Notes under the pieces: model-generated
Seen by the model: only the letters and a program-made list of their open reading frames with translations
Told to the model about the DNA's origin: nothing
Databases searched by the model: none
From: Adiantum capillus-veneris
Taxonomy: Eukaryota > Streptophyta > Polypodiopsida > Polypodiales > Pteridaceae
Direction: 5' to 3'
DNA length: 64,000 nucleotides
NCBI GenBank assembly: GCA_014529385.2
Contig: CM043959.1
Coordinates: 13,362,809 to 13,426,808 of the forward strand
Shown here: positions 12,340-25,559 of the stretch, piece after piece
Position numbering within the stretch: position 1 is the first letter of the stretch
Layout: every line of letters starts with the position of its first letter
Position numbers and translations under genes: made by a program

Positions 12340-12973
12340 ATCGTGCCACGATCTAGTATTGGATTTCGATGCTTCAGTAAAAGATTCATTGTTACTGGAA
12401 TATTTCTTTTGCCTTTTCTCCTTCCTGGCCTATTGCTCAAGTTTCAGTGCCCTCTGCACCAAATCATTAAACTTCTTGGTTGGTGTTGGCACCTCAGGTT
12501 CCCTAAGCTTTTTACTTCTGAACCCATTCAAAAACCAGACTCTCATCCTCTTTTCAGAAGGAGGTTCTTGTAATTTTTTGGTTAGCTCCTTGATTTTCTC
12601 AACATAACTTTTGACCGACAACTTTCCATGCTTGATCTTGTTGAGCTCACAAAAAATATCTTCATCCCCTCTGTTATTAGAATACTCCAATTTGAAACAC
12701 TGGATAATGGTAATACCATTTCCTTGCCGCCTCCTTAAGTGTCTAGGGAGAATACTCTCCCCATTCATCTTCATCTATATCCTTAAGCTCAACATACTGC
12801 TCAAATGCTCGGATACAAAGATCAAGATCATCCTTTCTATCCCCTTTGAATATTGGAAATGATATTTTCAGATTAGTGGAATGCTCGTGACTACTCGCTT
12901 TGGTTCTAAAAATTGGTTTCTTGTCCTTAGATTTTTGCTTGCTGTTAATGAACAATATCTGCTTCCTAGTCAT
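12340..12973 (-). pseudogene. Ty3/gypsy gag remnant fused to integrase
   Basis: Two overlapping frames (12743-12973 and 12430-12774) give a gag: FPIFKGDRKDDLDLCIRAFE, then a capsid helix region (VKSYVEKIKELTKKLQEPPS and RVWFLNGF). After a single in-frame stop near 12430, the same frame continues through an ESFTEASKSN linker into the integrase N terminus. No CCHC knuckle is visible. The direct gag-to-integrase order points to an internal deletion of several kilobases. Confidence 0.75.
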
Positions 12974-13029
12974 TGTTTGTTTCTATTCTCACCGATCGCC
13001 ATACCACTTCAAAGGCAAGCATTAATCAA

Positions 13030-13086
13030 AGATATATATATATATACACACACACATATGTATATATATATATACAGATATATACG

Positions 13087-13138
<52 letters not shown>

Positions 13139-13139
13139 A
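13030..13139. repeat. Compound (TA)n/(CA)n microsatellite
   Basis: Alternating TATATA, CACACA and TATACGTATA runs. Open frames through it encode only Tyr/Ile/His/Thr repeats and are not genes. Confidence 0.95.
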
Positions 13140-13837
13140 TTGTAATTGGAGCCCTTTTACCCTCGTCTGTCCAAGCTTGCTCAAGCTACGCCGTTTGTAA
13201 CTACCGCCGACCCTGCCAATTCAATTTTACGGTGAACAGTAACATAAATTGCCGATTGTATTGCCCTTGTTTTTGGGATATGGGAGATTGGACGCCACGA
13301 ACTTGACCAACTCACAGACCACCAACCGTCTGACCGCTCACTTTTTTGGCAATTTCCTCGCACATCGCCATTTTGGACTAGACGCCAATGCGATATTTAA
13401 GCCAAGTACATTTTATTTCTGCCATTTCTTTTATTGTCGCAAGTGCAATGCCTGAAAAACTCCAAGGTGCACAAAATACATTTCCTAAAGCTATATATTT
13501 CATCACAAGTGCCAATCTAGGTATAGTGTTCCATCTAACAAAGAGTGTTAATAGAAGTGCTCCACCTATGTATATAAGCAAGGTTGGGAACCTTTTCAAA
13601 TACAACAACATCCATCTCATTTCATACAAAAAAACTAGTAAAACCACAAACTAATAATAAAATTTCCACTACATTGCGTAAATTCCACCTTTGATACAAT
13701 GACACTGTCAGTATGCTCACCATGTTTGACTGCCCACTAATACTACCAACCCATTTTCTCACTATCTTCATAAACAATATAGACAATAAGGGAGTTGATA
13801 TTGAGCTATTGCAAGAAGCTCCACCCAAGTCGTGTGT

Positions 13838-13841
<4 letters not shown>

Positions 13842-13928
<87 letters not shown>
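13842..13928. repeat. (CT)n microsatellite, about 85 bp
   Basis: Almost pure CT repeat with one T insertion near 13912. The Ser-Leu and Arg-Glu repeat frames on either strand are artefacts of it. Confidence 0.95.
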
Positions 13929-14386
13929 GCATGCACAAGGCCTCCTCCAAGTTGTATTAGAGCTGTACTTGGGTGCATCAATTTTGATTGTGGAGCTCCA
14001 TATTCAATTTTAGTTCTCTGAGAGTTGTTTTGTGTGAGTCAAAAGATTCAAAATTCATGCATGTTGTGTGTGGTCTCTCTCCCAAAACAATTGCAAAACT
14101 AGTATGGCCATTGAAGGGACTTTGAAGGATAGGATACTTCAATGCCCATGGACATGGTCTCCCTCAAGAATTCCATGACTTCAACTGCACATTGGAATTT
14201 TGCTTCATTTGGCTTCAATTGCTTATGAGTCCATCAAATGATGCTTAATGACAGCTGGTGCTCCATGGTGCTCACCTTTTCCATGATGTGACCTTGAAAG
14301 ATTCCAAGTCATTTTGATATCTGTCACTATGTCATACCTAGAAACAAAGTAAATGGTCTCTTGAATTTGAATTGGAAAATCCACTA

Positions 14387-14400
14387 GGGGGGGGGGGGGG
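14387..14400. repeat. Poly(G) run of 14
   Basis: Uninterrupted G run in otherwise unremarkable AT-rich DNA; possibly length-variable or an assembly-sensitive site. Confidence 0.9.
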
Positions 14401-14947
14401 AAGGCTCATAAGAAATCACGTATATCACGTGTGTTCCAAGGGTATTAGAAAAACCCCTATTCTTAGATGCTAAGAGGTAATAAAACAACCCCTTTTTCTC
14501 AAGAAACTTATGAAATTTTTCCAAAATGAAATAGAAACCCCCTTCTATAAATGTAAATCTGTTAATTTTTATAAATTTTGCTCAATAACTTATTTTGAAC
14601 TTACGTGCTATACTTTGGGGGTGATCCTTTTGAGGGAAGCCACACCATGTGACCACACCCAATGTTCCTTGAATGTTATGCCGACTATTGCAACCATTGA
14701 TGAACAAAAGAGTATCATGAGTCTTGTCATCTGATATGTAAATGTGGACTGCCTTTGCAATAAGAACATACATAATGTGGACAAATATTGTAAACTTGTC
14801 ACAATGCTAATGCATTTTTTTAATCATGATCTTCTCTTTGAATGTGTAATATTGTGCTATCGATAAAAACTTGAAGACCTTCTTTGAACTGCTCAACTTG
14901 CTATCCATACACAAAATTATGCTAGATATACTTCTTCAAGTGATCCC

Positions 14948-15409
14948 TGAATAAAGCTATGACATCCGGTAAAAAATTGGCATAATTACAAAGTGAATAA
15001 AAGTATACATTCTAAAGATAGACCAAGTGTAAGTGTGTGAGTAGGCTAGATGGTTGAACATGTCAAGTGTGACTGCAACACATAGGGACAAAAGCACCAA
15101 GATTAGCCATGGATTGCGAGATGTAGCTAGAAATCTGGCCTATGATCGGGGTGCTTATAAGATGGGAAGTTGCAAACATGGGACAAAGGGCTAATGAGAA
15201 TGGCAAGGAGTAATGAGAGCCTCAATACCGGTTCACATTGACTGTCTTAAAAAAGCAAGTGCTTTTTCCTAGATAAGCTAAGGATGGGGGTGGAGAGTTA
15301 AACACATTATACTCTTTTTTTTAATTTTTGCTTTCTCATCTTCTCTATGAGCTCACAAGTTCCTCATCAAGCGAATGGAGTTTGTCGTCTTTATTAGAAG
15401 CATCTCACA
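14948..15409 (+). repeat. LTR-like repeat, copy 1 (5' side)
   Basis: About 400 bp matches 22.9-23.31 kb in the same orientation (for example AAAGATAGACCAAGTG and GGAGAGTTAAACACATTAT). Both copies end CATCTCACA. A primer-binding site follows directly, which makes this a 5' LTR on the plus strand. The left edge (14948) is approximate, placed by weak similarity. Confidence 0.65.
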
Positions 15410-15411
15410 TT

Positions 15412-15423
15412 TGGTATCAGAGC
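15412..15423 (+). other. Primer-binding site, exact tRNA-iMet type
   Basis: TGGTATCAGAGC, the exact plant initiator tRNA-Met complement, lies two bases after the LTR end at 15409. This fixes the plus orientation of the element. Confidence 0.85.
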
Positions 15424-15682
15424 AATGGTCCTTGGACCTTCTAATATGGCCATATGTGATTTTATGGTCACCATATAGGAGCTAAGCCAATTTGATGAGT
15501 ATTTGAAAAAAATTGGCTTTATTTTCTTAGTTGTAATTCTTGCTTCTTGCAATATAAACCCTCTTGTACTCGGTCATGAGAGTGAGTGCTTAAAGTTTGA
15601 GTAGTAAATCTATACTATCTATTAAGGAGAGAGGGATTCAGGTAGCCACGTGGGTGCCAATGCAGCCTCCGACTACTTGGAA

Positions 15683-15686
<4 letters not shown>

Positions 15687-15720
<34 letters not shown>
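15687..15720. repeat. (CT)n microsatellite
   Basis: Pure CT dinucleotide repeat. Confidence 0.95.
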
Positions 15721-15723
<3 letters not shown>

Positions 15724-16156
15724 CTTTGATGCGGGGGGCTCTTTTTTTTGGCAGCCATTGCTTGGCTCAACACTCATCTACCCACTTACCCATTTGTGTA
15801 CTTGCATAACGGCCAAAGTTGAGGCCCATAGGGTAGCCTAACGCCTAAGCAACACCCACTCTCGCCACATCTTTCACTTCTCTTCCCCAAGTTCCCCTAT
15901 GTGCAATGATCGTAATCTTCTTGAAGAAAAGAGACTGGGTGAGGGTAACGGTAGTCTTCTTGAAGATGTGAGAGTGGGTGGGGGCTACAACTATTGCATG
16001 TAATAGAAGCAAGTTGCATGCTCCATACTCATCATGTAGTAGAGATAAGAGGAGTAGGCGCGCTTAGGGCAAGGCTTGGCCCGAGCATATGCAGGAATTA
16101 GACAAGGCCTGTGATACGCAGAAGACGGTGAGGGTAAAAGATGGGCCCAGAGCAAC

Positions 16157-16158
<2 letters not shown>

Positions 16159-16191
<33 letters not shown>
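16159..16191. repeat. (CT)n microsatellite
   Basis: Pure CT dinucleotide repeat. Confidence 0.95.
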
Positions 16192-16194
<3 letters not shown>

Positions 16195-16954
16195 CATCAA
16201 AAGGCTCCATGACGACCCTGTATTCCAATAGAAATGAAAGTGATGCTTTGTGATTCCGGAAAGGCTTCAACATTGCAACAAATGCAAAATTATTGGCAAC
16301 ATCTTGAATGACTGAGGCGGCACTTCTTGATGAAAACTAAGAGGCAACATAACACTATAAACGTTTTTGCAAGCTAACATTGGTGCCGTAGAGCTATTGA
16401 TGACAGCTCCAAGGGATGAGGCAGCGTTGTAGAGCAAAGACCGATGGACGGTAGGCAAGCTAGTGCAAACAGTGGTAGCAATCAATGTATTAGCTCCAAG
16501 GATGAAGACAAACCACCGAAAAGAATGTAACGGCTATTCAGGGGTCGCCAACGCCGACACTAAGAGGGCAAGATGCCAAGGATGTTTTACTGGCCCTGTA
16601 ATCTAATGTCAATCAATGCTCCATTCACACCATCTACTGCAACCGTGGCGAGTCAGGATAAAATGTCAAGGAGCTCCATTACCAGAGTTGCCACTTGGTT
16701 GCGAACCTCAAGCCGCCAAAGCCTGACAAGGTGGAAGAACAGAAAGAAGAGAAGTATTATCCACGAACCCTCAAAGGTATATTCAACCACGTATGAACTC
16801 AAGACCTAATATCCAAGAGGGACTTTGGATAACAATTTACACAAGAGAGACGAACGGACTTTGGAGAGAGAGACGGATGACTATCACCGCATGTGTGTGA
16901 GAGAGAGACGGACGTCTATCACTGCATGTGTGTGAGGGAGATAGGCCTAGACGC

Positions 16955-16960
<6 letters not shown>

Positions 16961-16992
<32 letters not shown>
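16961..16992. repeat. (GA)n microsatellite
   Basis: Pure GA dinucleotide repeat, grading into a purine-rich GGAGGGAGAAGAAGAAGAG stretch. Confidence 0.95.
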
Positions 16993-16994
<2 letters not shown>

Positions 16995-17707
16995 GGAGAA
17001 GAAGAAGAGAATTTTAACGTCGGAGGAAACTATCCCAAGAGACCTTAGAGAGAACAATTGCTTGCTAGGCTCAAGCACCATGTGTGTGGGTGTGTGTGCA
17101 TGTGTTATTGCCTACCAAGCTCCAACGCCGTGTGTGTGTGTGTGTACAATAAGTTCTATAGATTGCACTTTTTTATAGTGTGTAGGATAGCAATAATCGA
17201 GAAAAATAAAGAGAAGGAGAGCATGTCTGCTACTTTGACAAAGAGGCGCGTGCGCACATACACAAGGGATGGACATAAAAAATTTGGAAAAACAAAAGAA
17301 TAGAGTCACAAAAAACGAATAGTTGACATGGAATAGAGACATGGATGCTTAGAGAGAAGAAATTTATATATGTGTGATATTCTTTGGAATCTTACAAATG
17401 AAAGAGATATGTTAAGTATTGTGGTTGCAAGAAAAAATGAATGTTATCTGTACTATGTATGAAGGAGACTAAATTTCAGGCTTCTAGGTGCCTTCAAATT
17501 GTGAATTTGGTTGGAAGCATGTTTATTGAGCTTCTTTTCAAGGACTTTGTGATGAAGTGACGCTTTTGACTGAGTGGAGACTCCATATCGTGTGTAGCAA
17601 CTGTCGGGACACATGCCCTACAACACTATCATGATGAGGACTCTCCGTGCACACTGAACATTACAAGTTTGTCTAACATCCTCCTTTCTTTTTTGGAACG
17701 TGAGACC

Positions 17708-17710
<3 letters not shown>

Positions 17711-17756
<46 letters not shown>
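17711..17756. repeat. (CT)n microsatellite
   Basis: Pure CT dinucleotide repeat. Confidence 0.95.
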
Positions 17757-17758
<2 letters not shown>

Positions 17759-17970
17759 TGCAGACTCTAGAGGTGCTATGCAGAATCGCTAGAGAATGGA
17801 TAGGTCTTCGTAAACCACCACCACAACCATCAACTTTGAAGAGAAGTGCCTATGCTCCATGGCAAGGAATGGCCAGATCTCTTTGCTCATCATAGTGTCC
17901 AACAACTCTCAATAATGGGAAGTGCTTGGTCATGGGTGATGGTAGAGGAGGACTCATGGGTTGCTTGAGT

Positions 17971-18044
<74 letters not shown>

Positions 18045-18059
18045 CCCCCCCCCCCCCCA
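17971..18059. repeat. (CT)n tract followed by poly(C)
   Basis: CT repeat with a TTT interruption near 17988, passing directly into a C run at about 18045-18059. The change of repeat type within one pyrimidine block is typical of slippage-prone DNA. Confidence 0.95.
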
Positions 18060-18811
18060 CCCTCTATTGCCTTGACACCTTATATTTGTCTTCTTCGAGA
18101 TGCATTTTTGGAGAAAAAGCTTTTGTTTGTGGCCTTGTGCGAGGGAAATTGTGGAACTTTGGAAGCATTATGGACCTCAACTTGCAGGTGTGCAGCTAGA
18201 GGAGTTTTTAGTGCCCCACAATGGGATGGACATTGCACTATGGCATGCTGGTGAGAGAGGCATTGGCAAGAGTAGGCTAAGGTCTCTATCACACATGTTT
18301 GCATGAACATGTGTGCCATTGATGTGGCAAAATGGGATTGGATGACTGCTTTGTCTGCTACATTTAGAGAATACCCGACATGGACCCCTTGCCCATCTCC
18401 AGCCCCTCAGCGGATGCTATTGATGTGGTAAAATGGGACTGTTGTATCCGCTGCATTTAGAGAATACCTGGCAAGGACCCCTCGCCCATCTCTAGCCCCT
18501 CAACACACACACAAAATCTAAGCATGCTAGTGCTGCTCAATGGAGTTGACCTGCAAATGTAGTGCTTCCCTCGCCGCAACGTTTACAGTAGGCTAAATTC
18601 ATTCTTTGCACGATGCAAGTAGAAATCTATATATGAAGGTACAGTTTGCCCTATGTGACAATAAAGCTATCCAAAAAGGCCTATTTTGCATCTGTCTATG
18701 GCTCGCATCTGATATGGGCCTAAGAGATAAACAACTCCGAACATGGCCAATATAGTAGTGGTAGTCCCCGATCAAAAGGTGTCGTGAAACTAGGCAGAGG
18801 CAAGTGGTAGA

Positions 18812-18920
<109 letters not shown>

Positions 18921-19768
18921 TACCATTTACATCCCTTCTCACTGTACCCTCTCTCTTTGACTAGAGACGAATGGTGGTAGGTGGTCGATGAATGCATGGT
19001 TTATATAGGGAGGGTAGCCAAAGGAGGATGAAACTGGGGCAAGGGATAGGGGTTGGCACATGCACTCCTTTTGTGCCTCCATTTTGCTAAAATGTAGGGA
19101 TCCACCACCCTTCTGTTAGCACATTAACCGATTCCCTATCGACCTTGACATGGTGGACCCTTCTTGCCCCACCCGTTTTTCATCATGTTCACCCACACGA
19201 ACTAAGCCATTAGCTATAGCACCAATGTAAAGGAAGGAATCTGTGCACATTTTGTTGTAGTTTTTCAGACCCGCAATAAGATTTTGGAAGCCTTTTTATT
19301 CACCGATTAGTAGTTTTACTTAGCAAACAATGTCGATGAAAGTGCATGTGTGCAAATTGTTTAGAACAATTAGCCCGTTTGTAGCAAGAATTGGCCAAAC
19401 ACCCATCCCATTAGTCAAAATGCCACCGATGAACATAAACAACGATGAAGAGTAATTGGGTATCCAAGGTTAAGATAATGCCCGTAGGCTAAGAGGGAGT
19501 TAGTTCCCTTGAAAAGTGGAAGTGGCACCAAATTGGAAGCCTTTGTGGTTGCCACAAGAGAAGAGAAACCGCCAAAAGAGGGATATTAGTAGGTATGTCC
19601 ATTGAAGGGAAGGGGAGTGGTTCTAAATCCAAATATCAACATTTATGTCTACATTTGAGAAATTTCATAGAAGCCTTATAAATACCATGTTACTTACACA
19701 TGTTTTTGGAAGAAATTTTTTTCCACACCTTATAAATACCATGTGTGTCAAAAGGAGATGTATAAAGA

Positions 19769-19770
<2 letters not shown>

Positions 19771-19817
<47 letters not shown>

Positions 19818-19880
19818 CCATTGGCAAGAGTGAGTGAGACCCCCCCCCCCCCCCCCCCCCTGTGTGTGTGTGTGTGTGTG
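19771..19880. repeat. (CA)n, poly(C) and (TG)n compound
   Basis: (CA)n at about 19771-19813, a 20-bp C run at 19841-19860, and (TG)n at 19861-19880. The CA and TG tracts are complementary and could pair across the C run. Confidence 0.95.
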
Positions 19881-20161
19881 GAGTTGTTGCGTGAATTCAA
19901 TATAGGCACATTTAAAATGCAACCTTTCATATAGCTACAAGAGAAATTTTGGTTTGTGTTGATGTCCAATAGGCCCACACCAGCTTCCTTTTTGACATGT
20001 GTTGTGAGAGGAGACCCCTCCTCCTCTCTCAATTCATCTTCATCATGGAGGGCTACTTTTATATGCCATCATGGTTCAACCCTCCTATAATAGATTTTGC
20101 ACCATGACTTCTTCATCATGTCAGTTTTTGTGCTACCAAAATATGCCATTGGTATTGGATG

Positions 20162-20165
<4 letters not shown>

Positions 20166-20211
<46 letters not shown>
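20166..20211. repeat. (GA)n microsatellite
   Basis: Pure GA dinucleotide repeat. Confidence 0.95.
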
Positions 20212-20216
<5 letters not shown>

Positions 20217-20719
20217 GTGGACAACTACTTCAACTAGCCATCTATCATTTGTGCTAACTATGAAAACAAATATTTAAGATCAAATAGGGACAACTTAATT
20301 ATTGTTTTTTGACAGCTTATGAAAACAAATAATTAAGGTCATACATGCACATCTTAATTTAAAAAATATTTTTCACATCTTATGAATACCATGCGTGTCA
20401 TGGTAAGAGCAAGCGAGACCCGCCGAAGGCGGGTCACGCAAACTAGTTGTATTCTAAAGAAGAGGTTAATTTAGTTTCCTGCATGTTGTAAAAGGATTGG
20501 AGCAAATAGAGAGAGAGAAATAAAAAAAAGAAGAAGAAGAATTGCAAAGTGGGTAAAGCATACACCAAGATGGAGGGAATATCTTCCAAGTCCCCTCATT
20601 TGTATGCATCTATCGTTGTGAGTACCCATTGAAGAACTTGAAGTCAAAAGTTCTTAGATCATTGGGTAGACTTTATGAAGCAACAAAGACAAGAAAATAC
20701 GTAACACGATTTGAGTCAT

Positions 20720-21025
20720 AAAATGCTTGGTTAGACCCTCGATAGATACTCATGTAGATGGCTCTTATTTTTGCCACCCACTTGAATATTAGTCCCTCGG
20801 CTTGGTTCTTGAAATTGGGCTATTGGAGACAACTTGGTTTGCCACCCATGAGAGTAGGTCCTTTGTAATGGCTCTAGTGCAAATGCGCTTGATCAGTCCC
20901 TCCATACATACTCATGTAGGTGGCTCTTATTTTTGCCATCCACTTCAATGTTAGTGGATTGGGGTGTTGGGGGCAACTTAGTTGGCCACACATGAGATCA
21001 CATCCTTCCATAATGGCACTTGACT
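20720..21025. repeat. Tandem duplication, two units of about 155-165 bp
   Basis: Both units share ATACTCATGTAG, TGGCTCTTATTTTTGCCA, then GGGCAACTT-type and CCACCCATGAGA-type strings, with moderate divergence. No coding is associated. Confidence 0.75.
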
Positions 21026-21869
21026 AGACATGATTGCATGAATGTTGCTAGAGCTTGAGAAACTTGGTTGGGAAAAATAGTGTGAAGGGTTGATGCACGG
21101 ACATTGAATTCTAAGGTGACTTGATGTGCATGATCACCACATGAGGTCAGCTATCGAAGGAGAATTTAGTGTCATGATACGTAGCTAGGGACACTGTCCC
21201 TACATGGAAACATTTGAGATAGGTGGATTCTACTAAAATAGAAGATTTGGTCTCCAGTTTTGGGCAAGTTGCTATGTCAAACTTCTTACCTAGAAATTGA
21301 TCATTCAAGTAGCATATAGAGCCCAAAGCATAGTAATAGAAAAATGGCACACTGCTCTTAACATATCTTTGAATATCCAGAACTTAATTCTAAGTCAAGT
21401 TGCTCATGATATAACTCAGATAGTTTGTAAAACTTCACTAATTTGCAAAGCATATCACACGATTGAAAGCTGTGGTGTCTCTTTAAGAAGTCCCACAAAA
21501 TCCCTAGACTTTAGAGTCACATTTCTTAAGAAAAAGGGTGCAATGAGGACAAAAGGTTTTGAGTAAAGGCTAGATTTCTCCTACAAAGTTAGCAAAGGAA
21601 TTACATGGGCAATGTGTGCGAAGGAAGTACAAGGGCAAGGCTAGCCAAGGAACAAGCGAGTTATATTGAGAAAAGAATTTTGGGGGCTCGATTAAGTTGT
21701 GATCATTGCACATAGAGCATATTTTATAAAAGTGATATAGCACTATGTTTGACTCTTCATGTGGACCATAATAAACAAGTTCTCTAAGAAAGATAAAACA
21801 ATATGAGCTCAAGACAATAAATAGGTCATTGTGATCCTCATGATGAAACCATTTTTTTGTTTGGGTTAG

Positions 21870-22435
21870 GTATACCAATATTATTGAAAGAGGAGCTCAT
21901 GGATTTCTCTTCAGTGTGGTGTGGGACACATGGGTCAAGTATCTATGTAACTAAACATGAATTTTCATAGGATTATTATTGTTATTGTTTCGAACAAACA
22001 ATATTATTCAAAGGGGAGTACACCTAGCTACATGGATTGCTTTATAGTGTGGTGTGGGACACATTTGTCGAGTACTAAACATGAATTATCATTGGATTTT
22101 ATATATTTTTTTAAAGTACAAGCAAACCAATGTTATTTATCTATGTAGCTAGACATGAATTTTCATAGGATAATTATTATTACTATTTAGGACAAGCATA
22201 CCAATATTATTAAAAGAGGTGTTCACTTAGTTGCATGGATTGCTTTGCAGTGTGGTGTTTGGACACATCTGTCGAGTATCTATATGACTGAACATGAATT
22301 TTCATTGGATTATTTTTTTATTTGTTTCGGTCAAGTAGACCAATACTATTGAAAAAATAGTTCACTTAGTTTCATGTATTGCTTTATAGTGTGGTATGGG
22401 ACACATCTCTCAAGAATCTCTGTAGCTAAGCCATT
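21870..22435. repeat. Tandem array, about four units of 120-130 bp
   Basis: Each unit carries CCAATATTATTGAAAGAG-like, TAGTGTGGTGTGGGACACAT-like and AACATGAATTTTCATAGGAT-like strings. The array lies just upstream of the 3' LTR-like copy, the place where many plant LTR elements carry hypervariable tandem repeats. Confidence 0.8.
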
Positions 22436-22816
22436 ATCATTGAGGACAATGCATATTTTGAAGGGGTGAAGAAAATAGTAACAGACTTTCATTCCATAGA
22501 GAGTAATAGAATAACAAGTACTCTAGATATTAGGACCATTACAGTCGTTCGAACAAGATTTTCTTTATACATAAGAAATTTTGATCTCCATTGGGGTTGT
22601 TAGATTGACTATTTAAGTTCAATAGTATCCTTAAATGTAGCTATATAGTAGGTAGATATTGCAAGGGGCAATATCTGGTCCAAGTCTAGATAAGAAACCA
22701 AAAAAATAAGAAGTTGAACATAACTAATTCTTGCCTAGTTTGGCATGTGTTTTGCTAGATAATTTTTCTTTTCTAACTACATCCTTCAAAGTGATCATTG
22801 AGGACGATGATTTAGG

Positions 22817-22825
22817 TTAAGGGGG
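22817..22825 (+). other. Polypurine tract before 3' LTR copy
   Basis: A short TTAAGGGGG purine run immediately precedes TGAGAATTAG at 22826. This is the usual plus-strand priming site of an LTR element. Confidence 0.5.
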
Positions 22826-23313
22826 TGAGAATTAGACATATAGTAAAACACTCATGTGATTAACAATGAAAAGTCAGTGAATTACAAGATTTAGGAATAG
22901 CTAGGGTCTTTGGACAAGGCATTGGTCCTAAAGATAGACCAAGTGCAAGTGTTTTAGTAGGCTGGATGGCTAGCATGTCAAGTGTTACTGCAACACATAG
23001 GAACAATGTCACCCAGATTAGCAATGGATTGCAACAAGTACCTTGGAATCCAGCCTATGGTTAGGGGTGCAGGGGTGCTTATAAGATGGAAAAGTTGTAA
23101 ATGTGGGACAGAGAGCTAATGAGAATTCCAAGGGGTAATGGGAGCCTCAAGGGTCGGTTCACAATAGTTGTCCTAAAAGAGCAAGTATGTTTTCGTGTAC
23201 AAGCTAAGGTTTGGTGGAGAGTTAAACACATTATGCTCTTTTTTTCATCTTTGCTTTCTCATTTTTTGTATAAGCTTTCAAGTTCGCCGTCTTCCTGAGA
23301 CAAACATCTCACA
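22826..23313 (+). repeat. LTR-like repeat, copy 2 (3' side)
   Basis: Matches the repeat ending at 15409 and ends in the same CATCTCACA string. The start at TG (22826) is set by the purine tract. The flanking bases do not give a matching target duplication with copy 1, so the pair may have been rearranged. Confidence 0.65.
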
Positions 23314-24269
23314 AAAGCAAGAAGTTGTTTGCTATTAATCTTCTTGAAAGAAAGGACTTCACTCTTCTTCTTTCCTACGTATCCAACCTTGATGTCCTCA
23401 AATAGCTTGACGATTATGTCACATTCCATCACTAACTCTTCCCTTGTGCATGCTAGCATCTTTGCAATTCCATAGATAGAGCAATCTTCCATTAAGCATT
23501 TCAATTTGTGATGGATGGCACCTTTGCACCTGTGAGTAGGCCTGTAAATGTTACATTGGCACCTACATTTAATTGAATTTAAGCTAGGAGAGCCTTGCCT
23601 TATCTATTGAGGGCATGTCCTAGGGAAGATATATGGACATGTGTTATGTAGTAGCATATGTACCTATCCTTAAGTTTTTGGACAAAGTAGGGCTTGCTTC
23701 TTGAAAGCTTCTTACCCCATCTTCACATTTGGATAAGTCCTTTGATGATGAAGGGAAAAAAATATAGTTGCAAAAGACATGCAAAGCTTAGGATCATCCG
23801 TATGAACACAACTTAACCAAATGAATAAAAATTTAAACACCCATTTTTTTGTCATGCACCTAATTGTACATGCAAATGAACTGGTCATAACATGTATGTA
23901 TACTTGGTAGCAATCACACGTCAAAGTACTATCACCTAATTACAAGAAACTAGTAGGTCATATGCAGTTCATAGGTAGCTACCTATCAAGTTCTAGGTAT
24001 ATACATGATAGGTAGTTACCCCTCTTTAAAATAGACTAATGTTAAGTTCTTCTTTAATTTTCTCCCCTAGGAATTAGCTAGTTGTATGATCAATAGAAGC
24101 ACTAGAATTTGGTACTTACCACCATGTGGTACCCAACCTCAGTGCGAGAAAAATGGTAGCTATCGCTTACAAGTTAGACCCTAGGATGTAGCTACCATGT
24201 AAGGAATCTAGGAAGGGATGGTTACATACCATGCAAGGAAGAAACCACCTGCATCCCCACAAGTTTTGA

Positions 24270-24341
24270 AGCTACATGAATGTTTGGGATAGGAGCTACA
24301 TGAATGTTTGGGATAGAAGCTACATGAATGTTTGGGATAGG
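24270..24341. repeat. Three 24-bp tandem units
   Basis: Units at 24270, 24294 and 24318, each AGCTACATGAATGTTTGGGA plus four bases and nearly identical. There are no spacers, so this is a minisatellite and not a CRISPR array. Confidence 0.95.
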
Positions 24342-24943
24342 AGATCTCATGGCCATCATGATACTATACCGTTTTAGAAACAACTCCTTCTTGTTCCTGG
24401 GCTTCTTGATGGTGGTAAGATGGGTTGCATTTATTTGATTGAATAATGAAAAAATGATTTATTAAAAAAACATGTTTTCTCAAATAATACATGAATATAC
24501 AATTAAATTACTATTTAATCAATTGATACACTACAAATATAAAGTGGCAAAAAATTGTCTATCAAATTAGCTTATCAATTTGGTATTTTTCTCTCACACC
24601 ACTCTAGCTCTCTCACTCTAGCCACTTATGGACACACACATTTTGTATCACAACTTTGGCTAACCCTTGGTTGCTCTTTGCTTAGCCAATAATACCACTT
24701 TGTACGTTGGATTTGGTTTTTGATTTGAGATGTCAATTGCCACTCTTGGTGGCAACTCATGTTAAAAATTGTTCCATACCAAGTAGTTTCCTTTCTCAAC
24801 TGGACTTGCAATCACAAAAAAAGTATTTACATATGTATATTAATCAGTCCACAGTGCTCAAAAAAACCTAGGTTCACTGCAATCCCTCATACAAAATCTA
24901 AAATTTATCTCTAACTTTTATATTGAAGGTGAGAAAACCTACA

Positions 24944-25378
<435 letters not shown>

Positions 25379-25559
25379 TTTGTAGTATGTACGTGATAAT
25401 TGACAAAGAAAGAATGCCACCATGCGCCAGTCTCATTGGTAAGAAGCGCTCACTCTCTCACATACATATAGAGACTCTCTCTCTCTCTCTAGACAGTCAA
25501 ACTCTCTCTCTTGCTACAACCACCCTCTCTCTAGCTTGCAGTCACATACACTCTCTCTA

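Noticed and set aside
13713-14021. Open frames made of Ser-Leu, Arg-Glu or Thr-His repeats over microsatellites (also near 15.7, 16.1, 18, 18.8, 19.8, 20.2, 25 and 31.4 kb)
   Set aside because: They are translations of dinucleotide repeats, open in several frames on both strands, with no unique flanking protein.
23259-23504. 81-codon minus-strand frame with a helical, charged composition
   Set aside because: Its C-terminal codons lie inside the LTR-like repeat ending at 23313, and I see no family motif; treated as chance.
24270-24341. Regular short repeats that might suggest a CRISPR array
   Set aside because: Units are contiguous with no spacers, only three copies, and the context is plant nuclear DNA.
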